Origin: Streptomyces sp. DH5
GTDB lineage: Bacteria; Actinomycetota; Actinomycetes; Streptomycetales; Streptomycetaceae
Length of the DNA stretch: 64,000 nt
Assembly: GCF_020873915.1 (NCBI RefSeq)
Contig: NZ_JAHWGP010000006.1
Span: forward strand, 124,001-188,000
Reading direction: 5' to 3'
In this document: in pieces, positions 19,283-27,855 of the stretch
Layout of the letters: each line of letters starts with the position of its first letter
Position numbering within the stretch: position 1 is the stretch's first letter
Translations under genes and position numbers: made by a program
Notes under the pieces: model-generated
Seen by the model: only the letters and a program-made list of their open reading frames with translations
Database searches by the model: none
Told to the model about the DNA's origin: nothing

Positions 19283-20833
19283 GTGTTCGATACTCTCTCC
19301 GACCGCCTCAGCGCGACCTTCAAAAACCTCCGCGGAAAAGGCCGGCTGAGCGAAGCGGACATCGACGCCACGGCGCGTGAGATCCGCATCGCCCTCCTGG
19401 AAGCGGACGTGGCCCTGCCGGTCGTCCGGTCGTTCATCAAGAACGTCAAGGAAAGGGCCCTGGGTGCCGAGGTCTCCAAGGCGCTGAACCCGGCCCAGCA
19501 GGTGCTCAAGATCGTCAACGACGAGCTCGTGCACGTGCTCGGCGGCGAGACCCGCCGCCTGCGCTTCGCCAAGCAGCCCCCCACCGTGATCATGCTGGCG
19601 GGTCTGCAGGGTGCCGGTAAGACCACCCTCGCGGGCAAGCTCGGCCGGTGGCTGAAGGAGCAGGGCCACTCGCCCGTGCTCGTCGCCGCCGACCTCCAGC
19701 GTCCGAACGCCGTCAACCAGCTGAGCGTCGTCGCCGAGCGCGCCGGCGTGGCCGTCTACGCGCCCGAGCCGGGCAACGGTGTGGGCGACCCGGTCAAGGT
19801 CGCCAAGGACTCCATCGAGTTCGCGAGGACCAAGGTCCACGACATCGTGATCGTGGACACCGCCGGACGCCTGGGCATCGACCAGGAGATGATGCGGCAG
19901 GCCGCGGACATCCGCGACGCCGTCAGCCCGGACGAGATCCTGTTCGTCGTCGACGCGATGATCGGTCAGGACGCGGTCAACACCGCGGAGGCCTTCCGCG
20001 ACGGCGTCGGCTTCGACGGCGTGGTGCTCTCCAAGCTCGACGGTGACGCCCGCGGTGGTGCGGCCCTGTCGATCCGCCAGGTCACCGGCAAGCCGATCAT
20101 GTTCGCCTCCAACGGCGAGAAGCTCGACGACTTCGACGCCTTCCACCCGGACCGGATGGCTTCCCGCATCCTCGACATGGGTGACCTGCTCACCCTGATC
20201 GAGCAGGCGGAGAAGACGTTCAGCCAGGAAGAGGCCGAGAAGATGGCCTCCAAGCTGGCGTCCAAGAAGGGCCAGGACTTCACCCTGGACGACTTCCTGG
20301 CCCAGATGGAGCAGGTCCGCAAGATGGGCAGCATCTCCAAGCTGCTCGGCATGCTGCCCGGTATGGGTCAGATCAAGGACCAGATCAACAACCTGGACGA
20401 GCGGGACGTCGACCGCACGGCCGCGATCATCAAGTCGATGACCCCGGCCGAGCGCCAGGAGCCGACGATCATCAACGGTTCGCGCCGCGCCCGCATCGCC
20501 AAGGGTTCGGGTGTCGAGGTCAGCGCGGTGAAGAACCTCGTCGAGCGGTTCTTCGAGGCCCGCAAGATGATGTCCCGCATGGCGCAGGGCGGCGGCATGC
20601 CGGGGATGCCCGGGATGCCGGGCATGGGCGGCGGTCCGGGCCGGACGAAGAAGAAGCAGAAGCAGGCCAAGGGCAAGCAGCGCTCCGGCAACCCGATGAA
20701 GCGCAAGCAGCAGGAGCAGGAGGAGGCCGCCCGCCGCGCCGCCGCCGCCGAGGGCGGCAGCCCCTTCGGTCTGCCGCAGCAGGCCGGCAAGGACTTCGAG
20801 CTGCCCGACGAGTTCAAGAAGTTCATGGGCTGA
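19283..20833 (+). CDS. ffh: Signal recognition particle protein Ffh
   Basis: The GTG at 19283 gives 'VFDTLSDRLSATFKNLRGKG', the usual Ffh start; the upstream in-frame codons do not resemble Ffh. The 516-residue protein has the N domain, the G domain with 'GLQGAGKTTLAGKLG', 'DLQRPNAVNQL', 'DTAGRLGIDQEMM' and 'SKLDGDARGG', and a Met-rich M domain (about 325-516) with a short 'GMPGMPGMPGMGGG' repeat and a basic Lys/Gln-rich tail. It binds 4.5S RNA and nascent signal sequences and docks on FtsY. The 4.5S RNA gene is not in this window. Confidence 0.97.
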   Translation: MFDTLSDRLSATFKNLRGKGRLSEADIDATAREIRIALLEADVALPVVRSFIKNVKERALGAEVSKALNPAQQVLKIVNDELVHVLGGETRRLRFAKQPPTVIMLAGLQGAGKTTLAGKLGRWLKEQGHSPVLVAADLQRPNAVNQLSVVAERAGVAVYAPEPGNGVGDPVKVAKDSIEFARTKVHDIVIVDTAGRLGIDQEMMRQAADIRDAVSPDEILFVVDAMIGQDAVNTAEAFRDGVGFDGVVLSKLDGDARGGAALSIRQVTGKPIMFASNGEKLDDFDAFHPDRMASRILDMGDLLTLIEQAEKTFSQEEAEKMASKLASKKGQDFTLDDFLAQMEQVRKMGSISKLLGMLPGMGQIKDQINNLDERDVDRTAAIIKSMTPAERQEPTIINGSRRARIAKGSGVEVSAVKNLVERFFEARKMMSRMAQGGGMPGMPGMPGMGGGPGRTKKKQKQAKGKQRSGNPMKRKQQEQEEAARRAAAAEGGSPFGLPQQAGKDFELPDEFKKFMG

Positions 20834-20846
20834 GGCCCTCGTCCGG

Positions 20847-20886
20847 GCCACTGGGGCGTCCCTCGCCGGAGGGGCGCCCCAGTGGC
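20847..20886. terminator. Bidirectional hairpin between ffh and a convergent methyltransferase
   Basis: GCCACTGGGGCG (20847-20858) pairs with CGCCCCAGTGGC (20875-20886), and the inner TCCCTC/GAGGGG extends the stem. It starts 13 bp after the ffh stop and ends just before the convergent gene's stop, so it probably serves both. Confidence 0.85.
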
Positions 20887-20891
20887 ACGTC

Positions 20892-21737
20892 TCAGGGGAC
20901 GCGTGCGACGAGGTAGCGGAACACGTTCGGCATCCACACGGTCCCGTCCGGCCGCTCGTACGGGTGCAGGGCCTCGGCCAGCTCCTTGTCGACCTGCTGC
21001 CGGTCCGTGGCGGCGATCGCCGGATCGAACAGTCCGGTCGACTTCAGGCCCCGCACCGCGCTGTCCGCGTCCGCGTAACCGAACGGGCAGGCCACCCGGC
21101 CGGAGCCGTCGGGGCGCAGTCCCGCCCGCTCGGCGACCCGCTCCAGGTCGTCACGGTCGGCGGGGCGCCAGCCGCCGGTACCGGGCTGCGGTTCCGCGAG
21201 GTCGCCGGCCACCCTGAGCACGGAGGCCGTGGCGCATCGCTCGGGCGGGCCCCAGCCGGACAGCACCACGGCCGCTCCTCGCACGGTGAGCGGCACCGCC
21301 TCTGAGAGATGCCCGCCGAGGCGCTCCGTGTCCCCGGCCAGACAGCCGATCGGCTCGAAGGCCGTCACCACGGTGTACCCGGAGGCGTCCGCGCGGGCGG
21401 CGTCCACCGGTGAGCCGTGCACCACGCGCGCGCCCGCCCCCGCGTGCGCGTCGTCGGGCAGCCGCTCCCGGGCCAGAGCGAGCCGGTCGTCGCAGGTGTC
21501 GACGCCCGCGACCGCGGCGCCGCGCGAGGCCGCCATGAGCAGGGCCAGCCCCGAGCCGCAGCCGAGGCCGAGGAGCCGGGTCGCGGGACCCACGTCCAGT
21601 CGCTCGTAGACCGCCTCGTAGAGCGGTACGAGCATCCGTTCCTGGATCTCGGACCAGTCACGCGCGCGTGCGCGCCGGTCCACGCGGGGGGCGGCCCCCA
21701 CGTGGGGCAGGTGCTGCCGCACGAGCGTAGGTGTCAT
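20892..21737 (-). CDS. Class I SAM-dependent methyltransferase
   Basis: A 281-residue protein (start at the ATG complementary to 21735-21737; an ATG five codons earlier is possible). The Rossmann-like SAM-binding motif I is 'RLLGLGCGSGLALLMAASRG' and motif II is 'GVDTCDDRLALARERL'. A substrate-binding half follows, without a signature I can assign. The long 'MTPTLVRQHLPHVGAAPRVDRRARARDW' opening precedes a typical helix. It is likely a cytoplasmic small-molecule methyltransferase. It sits convergent to ffh and divergent from the SprT-like gene. Confidence 0.85.
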   Translation of the reverse strand: MTPTLVRQHLPHVGAAPRVDRRARARDWSEIQERMLVPLYEAVYERLDVGPATRLLGLGCGSGLALLMAASRGAAVAGVDTCDDRLALARERLPDDAHAGAGARVVHGSPVDAARADASGYTVVTAFEPIGCLAGDTERLGGHLSEAVPLTVRGAAVVLSGWGPPERCATASVLRVAGDLAEPQPGTGGWRPADRDDLERVAERAGLRPDGSGRVACPFGYADADSAVRGLKSTGLFDPAIAATDRQQVDKELAEALHPYERPDGTVWMPNVFRYLVARVP

Positions 21738-22315
21738 CGGTAAGCGCCCCAATCAGCCGAGAGTTGCCGCAGTGCCCGTCCCTGGCCCCCGTGCAGTGCG
21801 CCCGCACCCCCGTATGCCAGGAAACTGCGCCCTCGACGTGTCGTCCAGTGGAATGCGACGGCGGCTTGGTATTCGCTCGTGCCAGTGGCAAGAATTCACG
21901 CTTCGGTGATCCGGGGCCGTGCGGCCCGCCACTGCGAAGGCGCCGGGGTGCCGGTTCCCGCCGAGGCCGGCGGGCCGGTGGGTGCCGGGACGGGGGTGAT
22001 GCGCGGTGCGGGTGGGGGACCGGGTAACGTCGCGGTCGTGGCGCCTCGGACGAACCGGGCGCCGGGCCGCCTGAAAGGCGGCCGAAACGCCTCTTGCGCG
22101 GCCGGGAACCCCACGCGCGACGGAGTCCCGAGGTTGTCCAGACGCTGGGGCGTACGTCAGCCTACGCACCACCTTGAGATGAGCTGTGAGGCTTCTCCGC
22201 AGATCAGCGCACCCGCCCTCGTCAGGACGCAACAGTGGCAACTGACGGGTACGTGCAAATTATTTGGGATGCCCCGGAATCGGAACACTGAGGTACCCGC
22301 GCTCGTTGCCATTAC
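21738..22315. other. 578-bp gene-free divergent region
   Basis: No supported gene. Open frames here lack start sites and family features. Visible structure: hairpin GCCGCC-TGAAA-GGCGGC at about 22066-22082, several G-rich runs between 21960 and 22020, and, at the right end, a candidate ECF-type promoter for the SprT-like gene. An AT-rich patch at 22255-22268 stands out. Confidence 0.5.
22282..22307 (+). promoter_or_regulatory. Candidate sigma-R-type promoter GGAAC-N18-GTT
   Basis: GGAAC at 22282-22286 and GTT at 22305-22307 are separated by exactly 18 bp, the spacing known for S. coelicolor sigma-R (disulfide-stress) promoters, whose consensus is GGAAT-N18-GTT. The GTG start of the next gene lies 8 nt further, with no ribosome-binding site, which fits a leaderless transcript. 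The elements are short, so chance is possible. Confidence 0.4.
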
Positions 22316-22912
22316 GTGAGCACGACACAGACACCACCTGTTCTCGCCGCAGAACTGGCGCAGGCGTGGGCCGACATTCAGCGGTACCACCCCGAGCTGC
22401 CCGATCTTGCCGCGCCCGAGTCCCTGATCGGGGAGTCGTCGTCCGCCTGCGGTCACGAGCTCTCCTTCGAGCGACTGCTGCACGAGGCAGTCCACGGCGT
22501 CGCCGCCGCACGCGGCGTGCGCGACACATCCCGAGCCGGCCGCTACCACAACCGCAGATTCCTCGCGATCGCCGAGGAGCTGGGCCTGGACCACCCCGAG
22601 GAGCCGCATCCCAGCAGCGGCTTCTCGCTGGTCACGCTCACCCCCGAGGCGAAGCGCCGCTACCGTCCGACGACGGAGCGTCTGCACCGTGCCCTGAAGG
22701 CGCACACCGCGGCGACCGCGGGCGACACCGCCCGCAGCTTCCGCGGCCCGGCCGCACGGCACGGCTCCTCCGGGGGCGGGGTGCGCGTCAAGGCCGTCTG
22801 CGACTGCGGCCGCAACGTCCGTGTCGTCCCCTCGGTCCTGGCCCAGGCTCCCATCGTCTGCGGCGGCTGCGGCAAGCCCTTCCGGATTCCGGAAGTAGCA
22901 GCGGCGAGCTGA
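22316..22912 (+). CDS. SprT-like zinc metalloprotease with C-terminal zinc ribbon
   Basis: A 198-residue protein with 'SFERLLHEAVHGVAAARGV': the zinc-protease motif HExxH is H56-E57-x-x-H60. It is followed by 'RYHNRRFLAIAEELGLDH', the SprT-type segment that normally supplies the third ligand and the phrase before 'AEELGL'. The C-terminus (about 158-190) has a zinc ribbon with two CxC/CxxC pairs ('CDCGRNVRV ... VCGGCGKPF'). Related eukaryotic Spartan removes DNA-protein crosslinks; the bacterial proteins are poorly studied. Start GTG at 22316 is chosen because of the promoter spacing. It ends in a strong terminator. Confidence 0.7.
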   Translation: MSTTQTPPVLAAELAQAWADIQRYHPELPDLAAPESLIGESSSACGHELSFERLLHEAVHGVAAARGVRDTSRAGRYHNRRFLAIAEELGLDHPEEPHPSSGFSLVTLTPEAKRRYRPTTERLHRALKAHTAATAGDTARSFRGPAARHGSSGGGVRVKAVCDCGRNVRVVPSVLAQAPIVCGGCGKPFRIPEVAAAS

Positions 22913-22941
22913 GGCCCCGGCATCTCGTGGATGCCGGGGCC
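22913..22941 (+). terminator. 12-bp terminator after the SprT-like gene
   Basis: GGCCCCGGCATC (22913-22924), loop TCGTG, GATGCCGGGGCC (22930-22941). It begins immediately after the stop codon. There is no T tail. Confidence 0.85.
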
Positions 22942-23252
22942 GGCCCGTACGCTGCCGCGTCCACCGCTCTCCCGCCACCGCGCCCGCCCGTGCCGCCCCA
23001 CCGGCGCGAGCGGGTGCGACGGCACACCCGCCGTGCGGTCACCGCGACGCCGGGTGCCTCCGGCTGCCTGCGAACGGCCCCCGTGGTCGGGCGTGCCCCG
23101 CGGGGTGTGGCACAATGGCTAGCTGTACTCGACAGTCGCACAGGACCCCTCTCTCCTCCGGCTGACGCGTCCATCGGGCACTCGGGTACCGCAACCCCAC
23201 GCGGCAGATTCCGCCGTGCCCAACCACGTCAAAATCAGGAGAACCCACTCCC
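22942..23252. other. Leader region upstream of rpsP
   Basis: These 311 bases hold no gene. The part near 23105-23130 ('gtggcacaatggctagctgtactcg') carries CACAAT and TGTACT hexamers that could be -10 boxes of a ribosomal-protein promoter, but no clear -35 partner is found. AGGAG at 23239-23243 is the rpsP ribosome-binding site. Confidence 0.45.
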
Positions 23253-23672
23253 GTGGCAGTCAAGATCAAGCTGAAGCGTCTGGGCAAGATCCGTTCGCCT
23301 CACTACCGCATCGTCGTCGCCGACTCCCGTACCCGCCGTGACGGCCGGGCCATCGAGGAGATCGGCAAGTACCACCCGACGTACAACCCGTCGGTGATCG
23401 AGGTCGACGGTGAGCGCGTGGCGTACTGGCTCGGCGTCGGCGCCCAGCCGACCGAGCCCGTGCTCGCCATCCTGAAGAAGACCGGCGACTGGCAGAAGTT
23501 CAAGGGCGAGCCCGCCCCGGCTCCGCTGCTCCAGCAGGCCGAGAAGCCCGCCCGTCCGACGTTCGAGGCGATCGGCGGCGACGACGAGGGCAAGGGTGAG
23601 GCGATCACCCAGAAGAAGAAGGCTGAGAAGAAGGACGAGGCCGCCGCCGAGTCCGCGTCGACCGAGGCCTGA
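23253..23672 (+). CDS. rpsP: 30S ribosomal protein bS16
   Basis: A 139-residue bS16 starting at GTG 23253 after AGGAG. The core '[24 protein letters not shown]' and 'YNPSV' and '[13 protein letters not shown]' is canonical. The protein is about 50 residues longer than the usual 80-90, with a Lys/Glu/Ala-rich C-terminal tail that is typical of actinobacteria. It stabilises the body of the small subunit. It heads the operon rpsP-khpA-rimM-trmD. Confidence 0.97.
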   Translation: MAVKIKLKRLGKIRSPHYRIVVADSRTRRDGRAIEEIGKYHPTYNPSVIEVDGERVAYWLGVGAQPTEPVLAILKKTGDWQKFKGEPAPAPLLQQAEKPARPTFEAIGGDDEGKGEAITQKKKAEKKDEAAAESASTEA

Positions 23673-23674
23673 GC

Positions 23675-23914
23675 ATGCTCGAGGAGGCTCTCGAGCACCT
23701 CGTGAAGGGCATCGTCGACAACCCTGACGATGTGCAGGTCGCCTCGCGCGACCTGCGTCGCGGGCGGGTGCTCGAGGTCCGGGTCCACCCGGACGACCTC
23801 GGCAAGGTGATCGGCCGCAACGGCCGCACCGCGCGCGCTCTGCGTACCGTCGTGGGCGCCATCGGCGGCCGCGGTGTCCGTGTCGACCTCGTCGACGTGG
23901 ACCACGTCCGCTGA
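23675..23914 (+). CDS. khpA: KH-domain RNA-binding protein KhpA
   Basis: A 79-residue protein that is a single KH domain with the nucleic-acid loop '[21 protein letters not shown]' (GxxG = GRNG). It begins 2 bp after the rpsP stop codon. KhpA proteins bind RNA, often as partners of KhpB/Jag, and in other Gram-positives influence cell size and division. The location between rpsP and rimM is conserved across actinobacteria and firmicutes. Confidence 0.93.
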   Translation: MLEEALEHLVKGIVDNPDDVQVASRDLRRGRVLEVRVHPDDLGKVIGRNGRTARALRTVVGAIGGRGVRVDLVDVDHVR

Positions 23915-23934
23915 CGCCAAAGCAGCACCGGCTC

Positions 23935-23968
23935 GGGCCGGGGAAGGCCACTGGGCCGTCCCCGGCCC
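23935..23968 (+). terminator. Intra-operon hairpin between khpA and rimM
   Basis: GGGCCGGGGA (23935-23944) pairs with TCCCCGGCCC (23959-23968) around a 14-nt loop. It lies inside the operon in front of rimM, so it may act as a partial terminator or RNA-processing site that lowers rimM-trmD expression relative to rpsP. Confidence 0.55.
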
Positions 23969-23996
23969 GCAGTCGTATGACAGGAGATCAAGCACA

Positions 23997-24602
23997 GTGC
24001 AGCTGGTAGTCGCTCGCATCGGCCGCGCCCACGGCATCAAGGGCGAGGTCACCGTCGAGGTCCGCACCGACGAACCGGAGCTGAGGCTCGGCCCCGGCGC
24101 CGTCCTGACCACGGATCCCGCCTCCGTGGGACCGCTCACCATCGAGACCGGCCGAGTGCACAGCGGCCGCCTCCTGCTGCGCTTCGAGGGGGTGCGTGAC
24201 CGCACCGGCGCCGAAGCGCTGCGCAACACCCTGCTGATCGCCGACGTGGACCCCGACGAGCGGCCCGAGGGCGACGACGAGTACTACGACCACCAGCTGA
24301 TCGACCTCGACGTCGTCACGAAGGACGGCGAGGAGGTCGGCCGGATCACCGAGATCTCGCACCTGCCCAGCCAGGACCTCTTCGTGGTCGGACGTCCCGA
24401 CGGCAGTGAGGTGTACGTGCCCTTCGTCGAGGAGATCGTCACCGAGATCGACCTGGAGGAGCAGCGTGCGGTCATCGACCCGCCGCCCGGCCTGATCGAC
24501 GACCGGGCCGAGGTCGCCTCGTCCGGGGGCGCCGGAGACGTCGCCTCGTCCGGGGGCGCCGGAGACGTCGCCTCGTCCGGGGACGCCGGAGACGAGGAGT
24601 GA
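23997..24602 (+). CDS. rimM: Ribosome maturation factor RimM
   Basis: A 201-residue protein starting at GTG 23997 ('[20 protein letters not shown]'), 10 bases after AGGAG. The N-terminal beta-barrel carries '[10 protein letters not shown]' and the C-terminal PRC-barrel includes '[15 protein letters not shown]' and '[11 protein letters not shown]'. It assists assembly of the 30S head around uS19. The last 30 residues are an exact 9-residue repeat, 'VASSGGAGD' three times (one change), encoded by a 27-bp tandem repeat and absent from most RimM proteins. The stop overlaps the trmD start. Confidence 0.95.
   Translation: MQLVVARIGRAHGIKGEVTVEVRTDEPELRLGPGAVLTTDPASVGPLTIETGRVHSGRLLLRFEGVRDRTGAEALRNTLLIADVDPDERPEGDDEYYDHQLIDLDVVTKDGEEVGRITEISHLPSQDLFVVGRPDGSEVYVPFVEEIVTEIDLEEQRAVIDPPPGLIDDRAEVASSGGAGDVASSGGAGDVASSGDAGDEE
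24513..24593 (+). repeat. 27-bp tandem repeat, three copies, inside the 3' end of rimM
   Basis: Copies at 24513-24539, 24540-24566 and 24567-24593; the first two are identical and the third differs by one base (G to A, changing Gly to Asp). Each copy keeps the reading frame and encodes VASSGGAGD or [10 protein letters not shown] candidate for slippage-driven length variation. Confidence 0.97.
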
Positions 24603-25435
24603 TGCGGCTCGACGTCGTCACGATCTTCCCCGAGTACCTGGAACCGCTGAACGTCTCCCTCGTCGGCAAGGCCCGCGCGCGCGGCGTGCTCGACGTGCAC
24701 GTGCACGACCTGCGCGACTGGACCCACGACCGCCACCACACCGTCGACGACACCCCGTACGGCGGCGGCCCCGGCATGGTCATGAAGACCGAGCCGTGGG
24801 GGGACGCCCTCGACTCCGTCCTCGCGGACGGCTACGAGCGCGGCTCCCGCGAGCCGGCTCTGATCGTCCCCACCCCCAGCGGGCGCCCCTTCACCCAGGA
24901 GCTCGCCGTCCGGCTCTCCGAACGCCCGTGGCTGATCTTCACCCCGGCCCGCTACGAGGGCATCGACCGCCGTGTCGTCGACGAGTACGCCACCAGGATG
25001 CCCGTGCACGAGGTGTCCATCGGTGACTACGTCCTGGCCGGCGGCGAAGCGGCGGTCCTCGTCGTCACCGAGGCCGTGGCCCGGCTGCTCCCCGGCGTCC
25101 TCGGCAACGCCGAGTCGCACCGCGACGACTCCTTCGCGCCCGGCGCCATGGCGAGCCTCCTGGAGGGTCCCGTCCACACCAAGCCGCCACTGTGGCGCGG
25201 CCGGGGCGTCCCGGACGTGCTGCTCAGCGGCCACCACGGGAAGATCGCCCGCTGGCGGCGCGACGAGGCGCTGCGCCGCACCACCGCCCACCGTCCCGAC
25301 CTCATCGAACGTTCCGAGCCCGGGGCCTTCGACAAGAAGGACCGCGAGATGCTGTCCATCCTGGGCTGGGCACCGGACCCCGCGGGCGAGCCGTACGGCC
25401 GGTTTTGGCGCAGGACCGACGGCGTGGAAGAATAG
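24602..25435 (+). CDS. trmD: tRNA (guanine37-N1)-methyltransferase TrmD
   Basis: A 277-residue SPOUT methyltransferase starting at ATG 24602, which overlaps the rimM stop (TGATG). Motifs: '[16 protein letters not shown]', 'HHTVDDTPYGGGPGMVMK', the knot segment 'SIGDYVLAGGEAAVLVV' and 'PGVLGNAESHRDDSF'. It makes m1G37 in tRNAs reading CNN codons and prevents +1 frameshifts. It is somewhat longer than E. coli TrmD (255 aa). Translational coupling with rimM is likely. Confidence 0.97.
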   Translation: MRLDVVTIFPEYLEPLNVSLVGKARARGVLDVHVHDLRDWTHDRHHTVDDTPYGGGPGMVMKTEPWGDALDSVLADGYERGSREPALIVPTPSGRPFTQELAVRLSERPWLIFTPARYEGIDRRVVDEYATRMPVHEVSIGDYVLAGGEAAVLVVTEAVARLLPGVLGNAESHRDDSFAPGAMASLLEGPVHTKPPLWRGRGVPDVLLSGHHGKIARWRRDEALRRTTAHRPDLIERSEPGAFDKKDREMLSILGWAPDPAGEPYGRFWRRTDGVEE

Positions 25436-25568
25436 GCCGCTGTTGTGCGTCGTCCGGCGTGCGCCCCTGCCGCAGGGGGACATGACGCCCGCCCGGACCG
25501 CACCTTCTGTGATCCGAAACCCTAGTTGCCGTTGATGACCTGCGGCATCAGCGAAGAAAGCAGACGAA

Positions 25569-25919
25569 ATGTCTCACCTGCTCGACTCCGTCGACTCCGC
25601 GTCGCTGCGCAGCGACGTCCCGGCCTTCCGCCCCGGCGACACCGTCAACGTCCACGTGCGCGTCATCGAGGGCAACCGCTCCCGTGTGCAGCAGTTCAAG
25701 GGCGTGGTGATCCGCCGCCAGGGTGCCGGCGTCCGCGAGACCTTCACGGTCCGCAAGGTCTCCTTCTCCGTCGGCGTCGAGCGCACCTTCCCGGTGCACA
25801 CCCCGATCGTGGAGAAGATCGAACTCGTCACCAAGGGTGACGTCCGCCGCGCCAAGCTGTACTACCTGCGCGAGCTGCGCGGCAAGGCGGCGAAGATCAA
25901 GGAGAAGCGCGAGAACTGA
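25569..25919 (+). CDS. rplS: 50S ribosomal protein bL19
   Basis: A 116-residue bL19 of normal length: '[20 protein letters not shown]', '[25 protein letters not shown]' and '[20 protein letters not shown]' type segments (here '[20 protein letters not shown]') are canonical. It lies at the subunit interface. The 133-bp gap after trmD may hold its own promoter. It is followed 45 bp later by the first signal peptidase gene. Confidence 0.97.
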   Translation: MSHLLDSVDSASLRSDVPAFRPGDTVNVHVRVIEGNRSRVQQFKGVVIRRQGAGVRETFTVRKVSFSVGVERTFPVHTPIVEKIELVTKGDVRRAKLYYLRELRGKAAKIKEKREN

Positions 25920-25964
25920 GCGCTTCACCGGCGTCACGTCGCGGCCGGATAGCATGCGGCCCCG

Positions 25965-26720
25965 ATGGACACCGAAGCACAGCCGACGGAGCGCGACCGT
26001 TCCCTCCCCCCGCCCGGACCCGAGGACACCTCGGATCCACGGGGGCCGGAGGAGCGGTCGCGTTCCGCGTTGGTGCCACGCGTCTCGTCCTGGCTCCCCG
26101 GTGGGCGCACCAGCCTGACCCTGCTGCTCTGCCTGCTGTTCCTGCTGGCCCTCAACACCTTCGTGGTGCGGCCGTTCGAGATCCCCAGCGGATCGATGGA
26201 GCCCGTATTGAGGGCCGGGGACCGCGTGCTCGTAAACAAGTTGGCGTACCGCTTCGGCGACGGGCCGGACCGCGGCGACGTGATTGTGTTCGACGGCACC
26301 GGGTATTTCGGTGAGGCCGACTACATCAAGCGGGTCGTCGGGGTGGGCGGAGACCACGTCGTCTGCTGCGAGAGGGAGGGGCGGATCCGGGTGAACGGCC
26401 GGTCGGTCGACGAGTCGGGTTTCCTGTTCCCCGGCGACAGCCCCTCCAGCGTGCCCTTCGACGTCGTCGTACCCGACGGACGGCTGTTCGTCCTCGGTGA
26501 CCACCGCGCCGGCTCCAGCGACTCCCGCGACCGCCTCGGCTCGCCCGGCGGCGGCATGGTCCCCGTGGACGAGGTGATCGGCCGCGCCGACGCGATCGTG
26601 TGGCCGCTCGACCGTGCCACCTGGCTGCACCGGCCCGACGCCTACGCGCGCGTCCCCGGCCGGGAAACGGACACGGCCGGAGCGGACACGGCCCGGCGGG
26701 CGGAGGACGGCCATGGGTAA
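25965..26720 (+). CDS. sipW: Type I signal peptidase (SipW-like, first of four)
   Basis: A 251-residue signal peptidase with a cytoplasmic, charged N-terminus, one membrane anchor (about 45-62, 'LTLLLCLLFLLALNTFVV') and the catalytic boxes: 'IPSGSMEPVLRAGDRVLVNKL' (nucleophile Ser in SGSM), 'RGDVIVF', 'YIKRVVGVGGDHV' (general-base Lys in KRV) and 'GDHRAGSSDSRD'. It removes signal peptides on the outer face of the membrane. A TAGCAT box at 25950-25955 sits 9 nt before the ATG. The gene overlaps sipX by 8 bp. The sip symbols follow the S. lividans order. Confidence 0.93.
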   Translation: MDTEAQPTERDRSLPPPGPEDTSDPRGPEERSRSALVPRVSSWLPGGRTSLTLLLCLLFLLALNTFVVRPFEIPSGSMEPVLRAGDRVLVNKLAYRFGDGPDRGDVIVFDGTGYFGEADYIKRVVGVGGDHVVCCEREGRIRVNGRSVDESGFLFPGDSPSSVPFDVVVPDGRLFVLGDHRAGSSDSRDRLGSPGGGMVPVDEVIGRADAIVWPLDRATWLHRPDAYARVPGRETDTAGADTARRAEDGHG

Positions 26721-27855
26721 CCGGGGCAAACCCCGCCGTGTCCCGAAGAGCGCCGCGGAGAACCTGCTGCCCACTGGCTCCCGCCGCGCGGCCGGCGTGT
26801 CTCCCGGGCGCAGCCGCGCCGAGCGGCGCAAGCTCCAGCGCAAGGTCAAGCGGCGCCGCCGGCGTAGCGCCGTCAAGGAGATCCCCCTCCTGGTCGGTGT
26901 CGCGGTCCTGATCGCGCTGGTGCTCAAGACGTTCCTCGTCCAGGCATTCGTCATCCCGTCCGGATCGATGGAACAGACGATCCAGATCGGCGACCGGGTG
27001 CTGGTCGACAAGCTCACACCGTGGTTCGGATCCAAGCCGCAGCGCGGTGACGTCGTGGTCTTCAAGGACCCCGGCGGCTGGCTGGCGACCGAGCAACCCA
27101 CCCCGAGCAAGGACGACCCCGTCGGGATCAAGCAGATCAAGGAAGGGCTCACCTTCATCGGACTGCTGCCGTCCGAGAACGACAAGGACCTCATCAAACG
27201 GGTCGTCGGCGTCGGCGGCGACAAGGTCCGGTGCTGTGACCAGCAGGGCCGGGTCACGGTCAACGGCGTCCCCCTGGACGAGGGCGACTACCTCTACCCC
27301 GGCAACGCCCCGTCCACGATCCCGTTCGACATCACGGTGCCCGAGGGGCGCCTGTGGGTGATGGGCGACCACCGGTCGAACTCCGCCGACTCCCGTTCCC
27401 ACCAGGACACCGACTACGGCGGCACCGTCTCCGAGGACGAGGTGGTGGGCCGGGCCATGGTCATCGCCTGGCCTCTCGGCCGCTGGAGCACCCTGGAGGA
27501 ACCCACGACCTACGCGTCCGTGTCGGACTCCGCGCCGGGATCGACCGCCGCCGCCCCACTGTCGCATAGGGTTGCCCCGGACGATCCCGAGGGAATGGTC
27601 CAGCTCCCGACCCCTGCGGAACTCCCGCTCGTTATGGGAGTGGTGGGCCTGCGCCGGGGATGGCGCGGGCGGCGGCAGAGAGTGAGGAGATGGTGTGGGG
27701 GATGCGGCGGTTGGCGCACGGTCCGGGCGCGAGGGCGAGGAGCGCCGCGGGCGTCCCGGGGAAGCGGCCTGTCCGGCGGCGGACGACTCCGTGACCTCCG
27801 GGAATCACTCCTCGGCGGGCGGCGACGGATCCGGGGGCGGGCAGCCCCCGACTGA
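26713..27855 (+). CDS. sipX: Type I signal peptidase (SipX-like) with long C-terminus
   Basis: The ATG at 26713 overlaps the end of sipW. The frame encodes 380 residues: a basic N-terminus ('RRKLQRKVKRRRRRSAVKE'), membrane anchor 'IPLLVGVAVLIALVLKTFLV', catalytic boxes 'IPSGSMEQTIQIGDRVLVDKL', 'DLIKRVVGVGGDKV' and 'GDHRSNSADSRSH', then a tail. After about residue 310 the tail becomes Arg/Gly-rich and unlike a folded domain, and the last 161 bp overlap sipY in another frame. Either the overlap is real, or a frameshift exists near 27660-27680: another frame there would end at about 27793. The catalytic part is intact. Confidence 0.88.
   Translation: MGNRGKPRRVPKSAAENLLPTGSRRAAGVSPGRSRAERRKLQRKVKRRRRRSAVKEIPLLVGVAVLIALVLKTFLVQAFVIPSGSMEQTIQIGDRVLVDKLTPWFGSKPQRGDVVVFKDPGGWLATEQPTPSKDDPVGIKQIKEGLTFIGLLPSENDKDLIKRVVGVGGDKVRCCDQQGRVTVNGVPLDEGDYLYPGNAPSTIPFDITVPEGRLWVMGDHRSNSADSRSHQDTDYGGTVSEDEVVGRAMVIAWPLGRWSTLEEPTTYASVSDSAPGSTAAAPLSHRVAPDDPEGMVQLPTPAELPLVMGVVGLRRGWRGRRQRVRRWCGGCGGWRTVRARGRGAPRASRGSGLSGGGRLRDLRESLLGGRRRIRGRAAPD

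Noticed and set aside
21879-22319. A gene in the divergent region before the SprT-like gene
   Set aside because: The open frame runs through G-rich non-coding DNA, has no ribosome-binding site, no domain, and would end inside the next gene's start.
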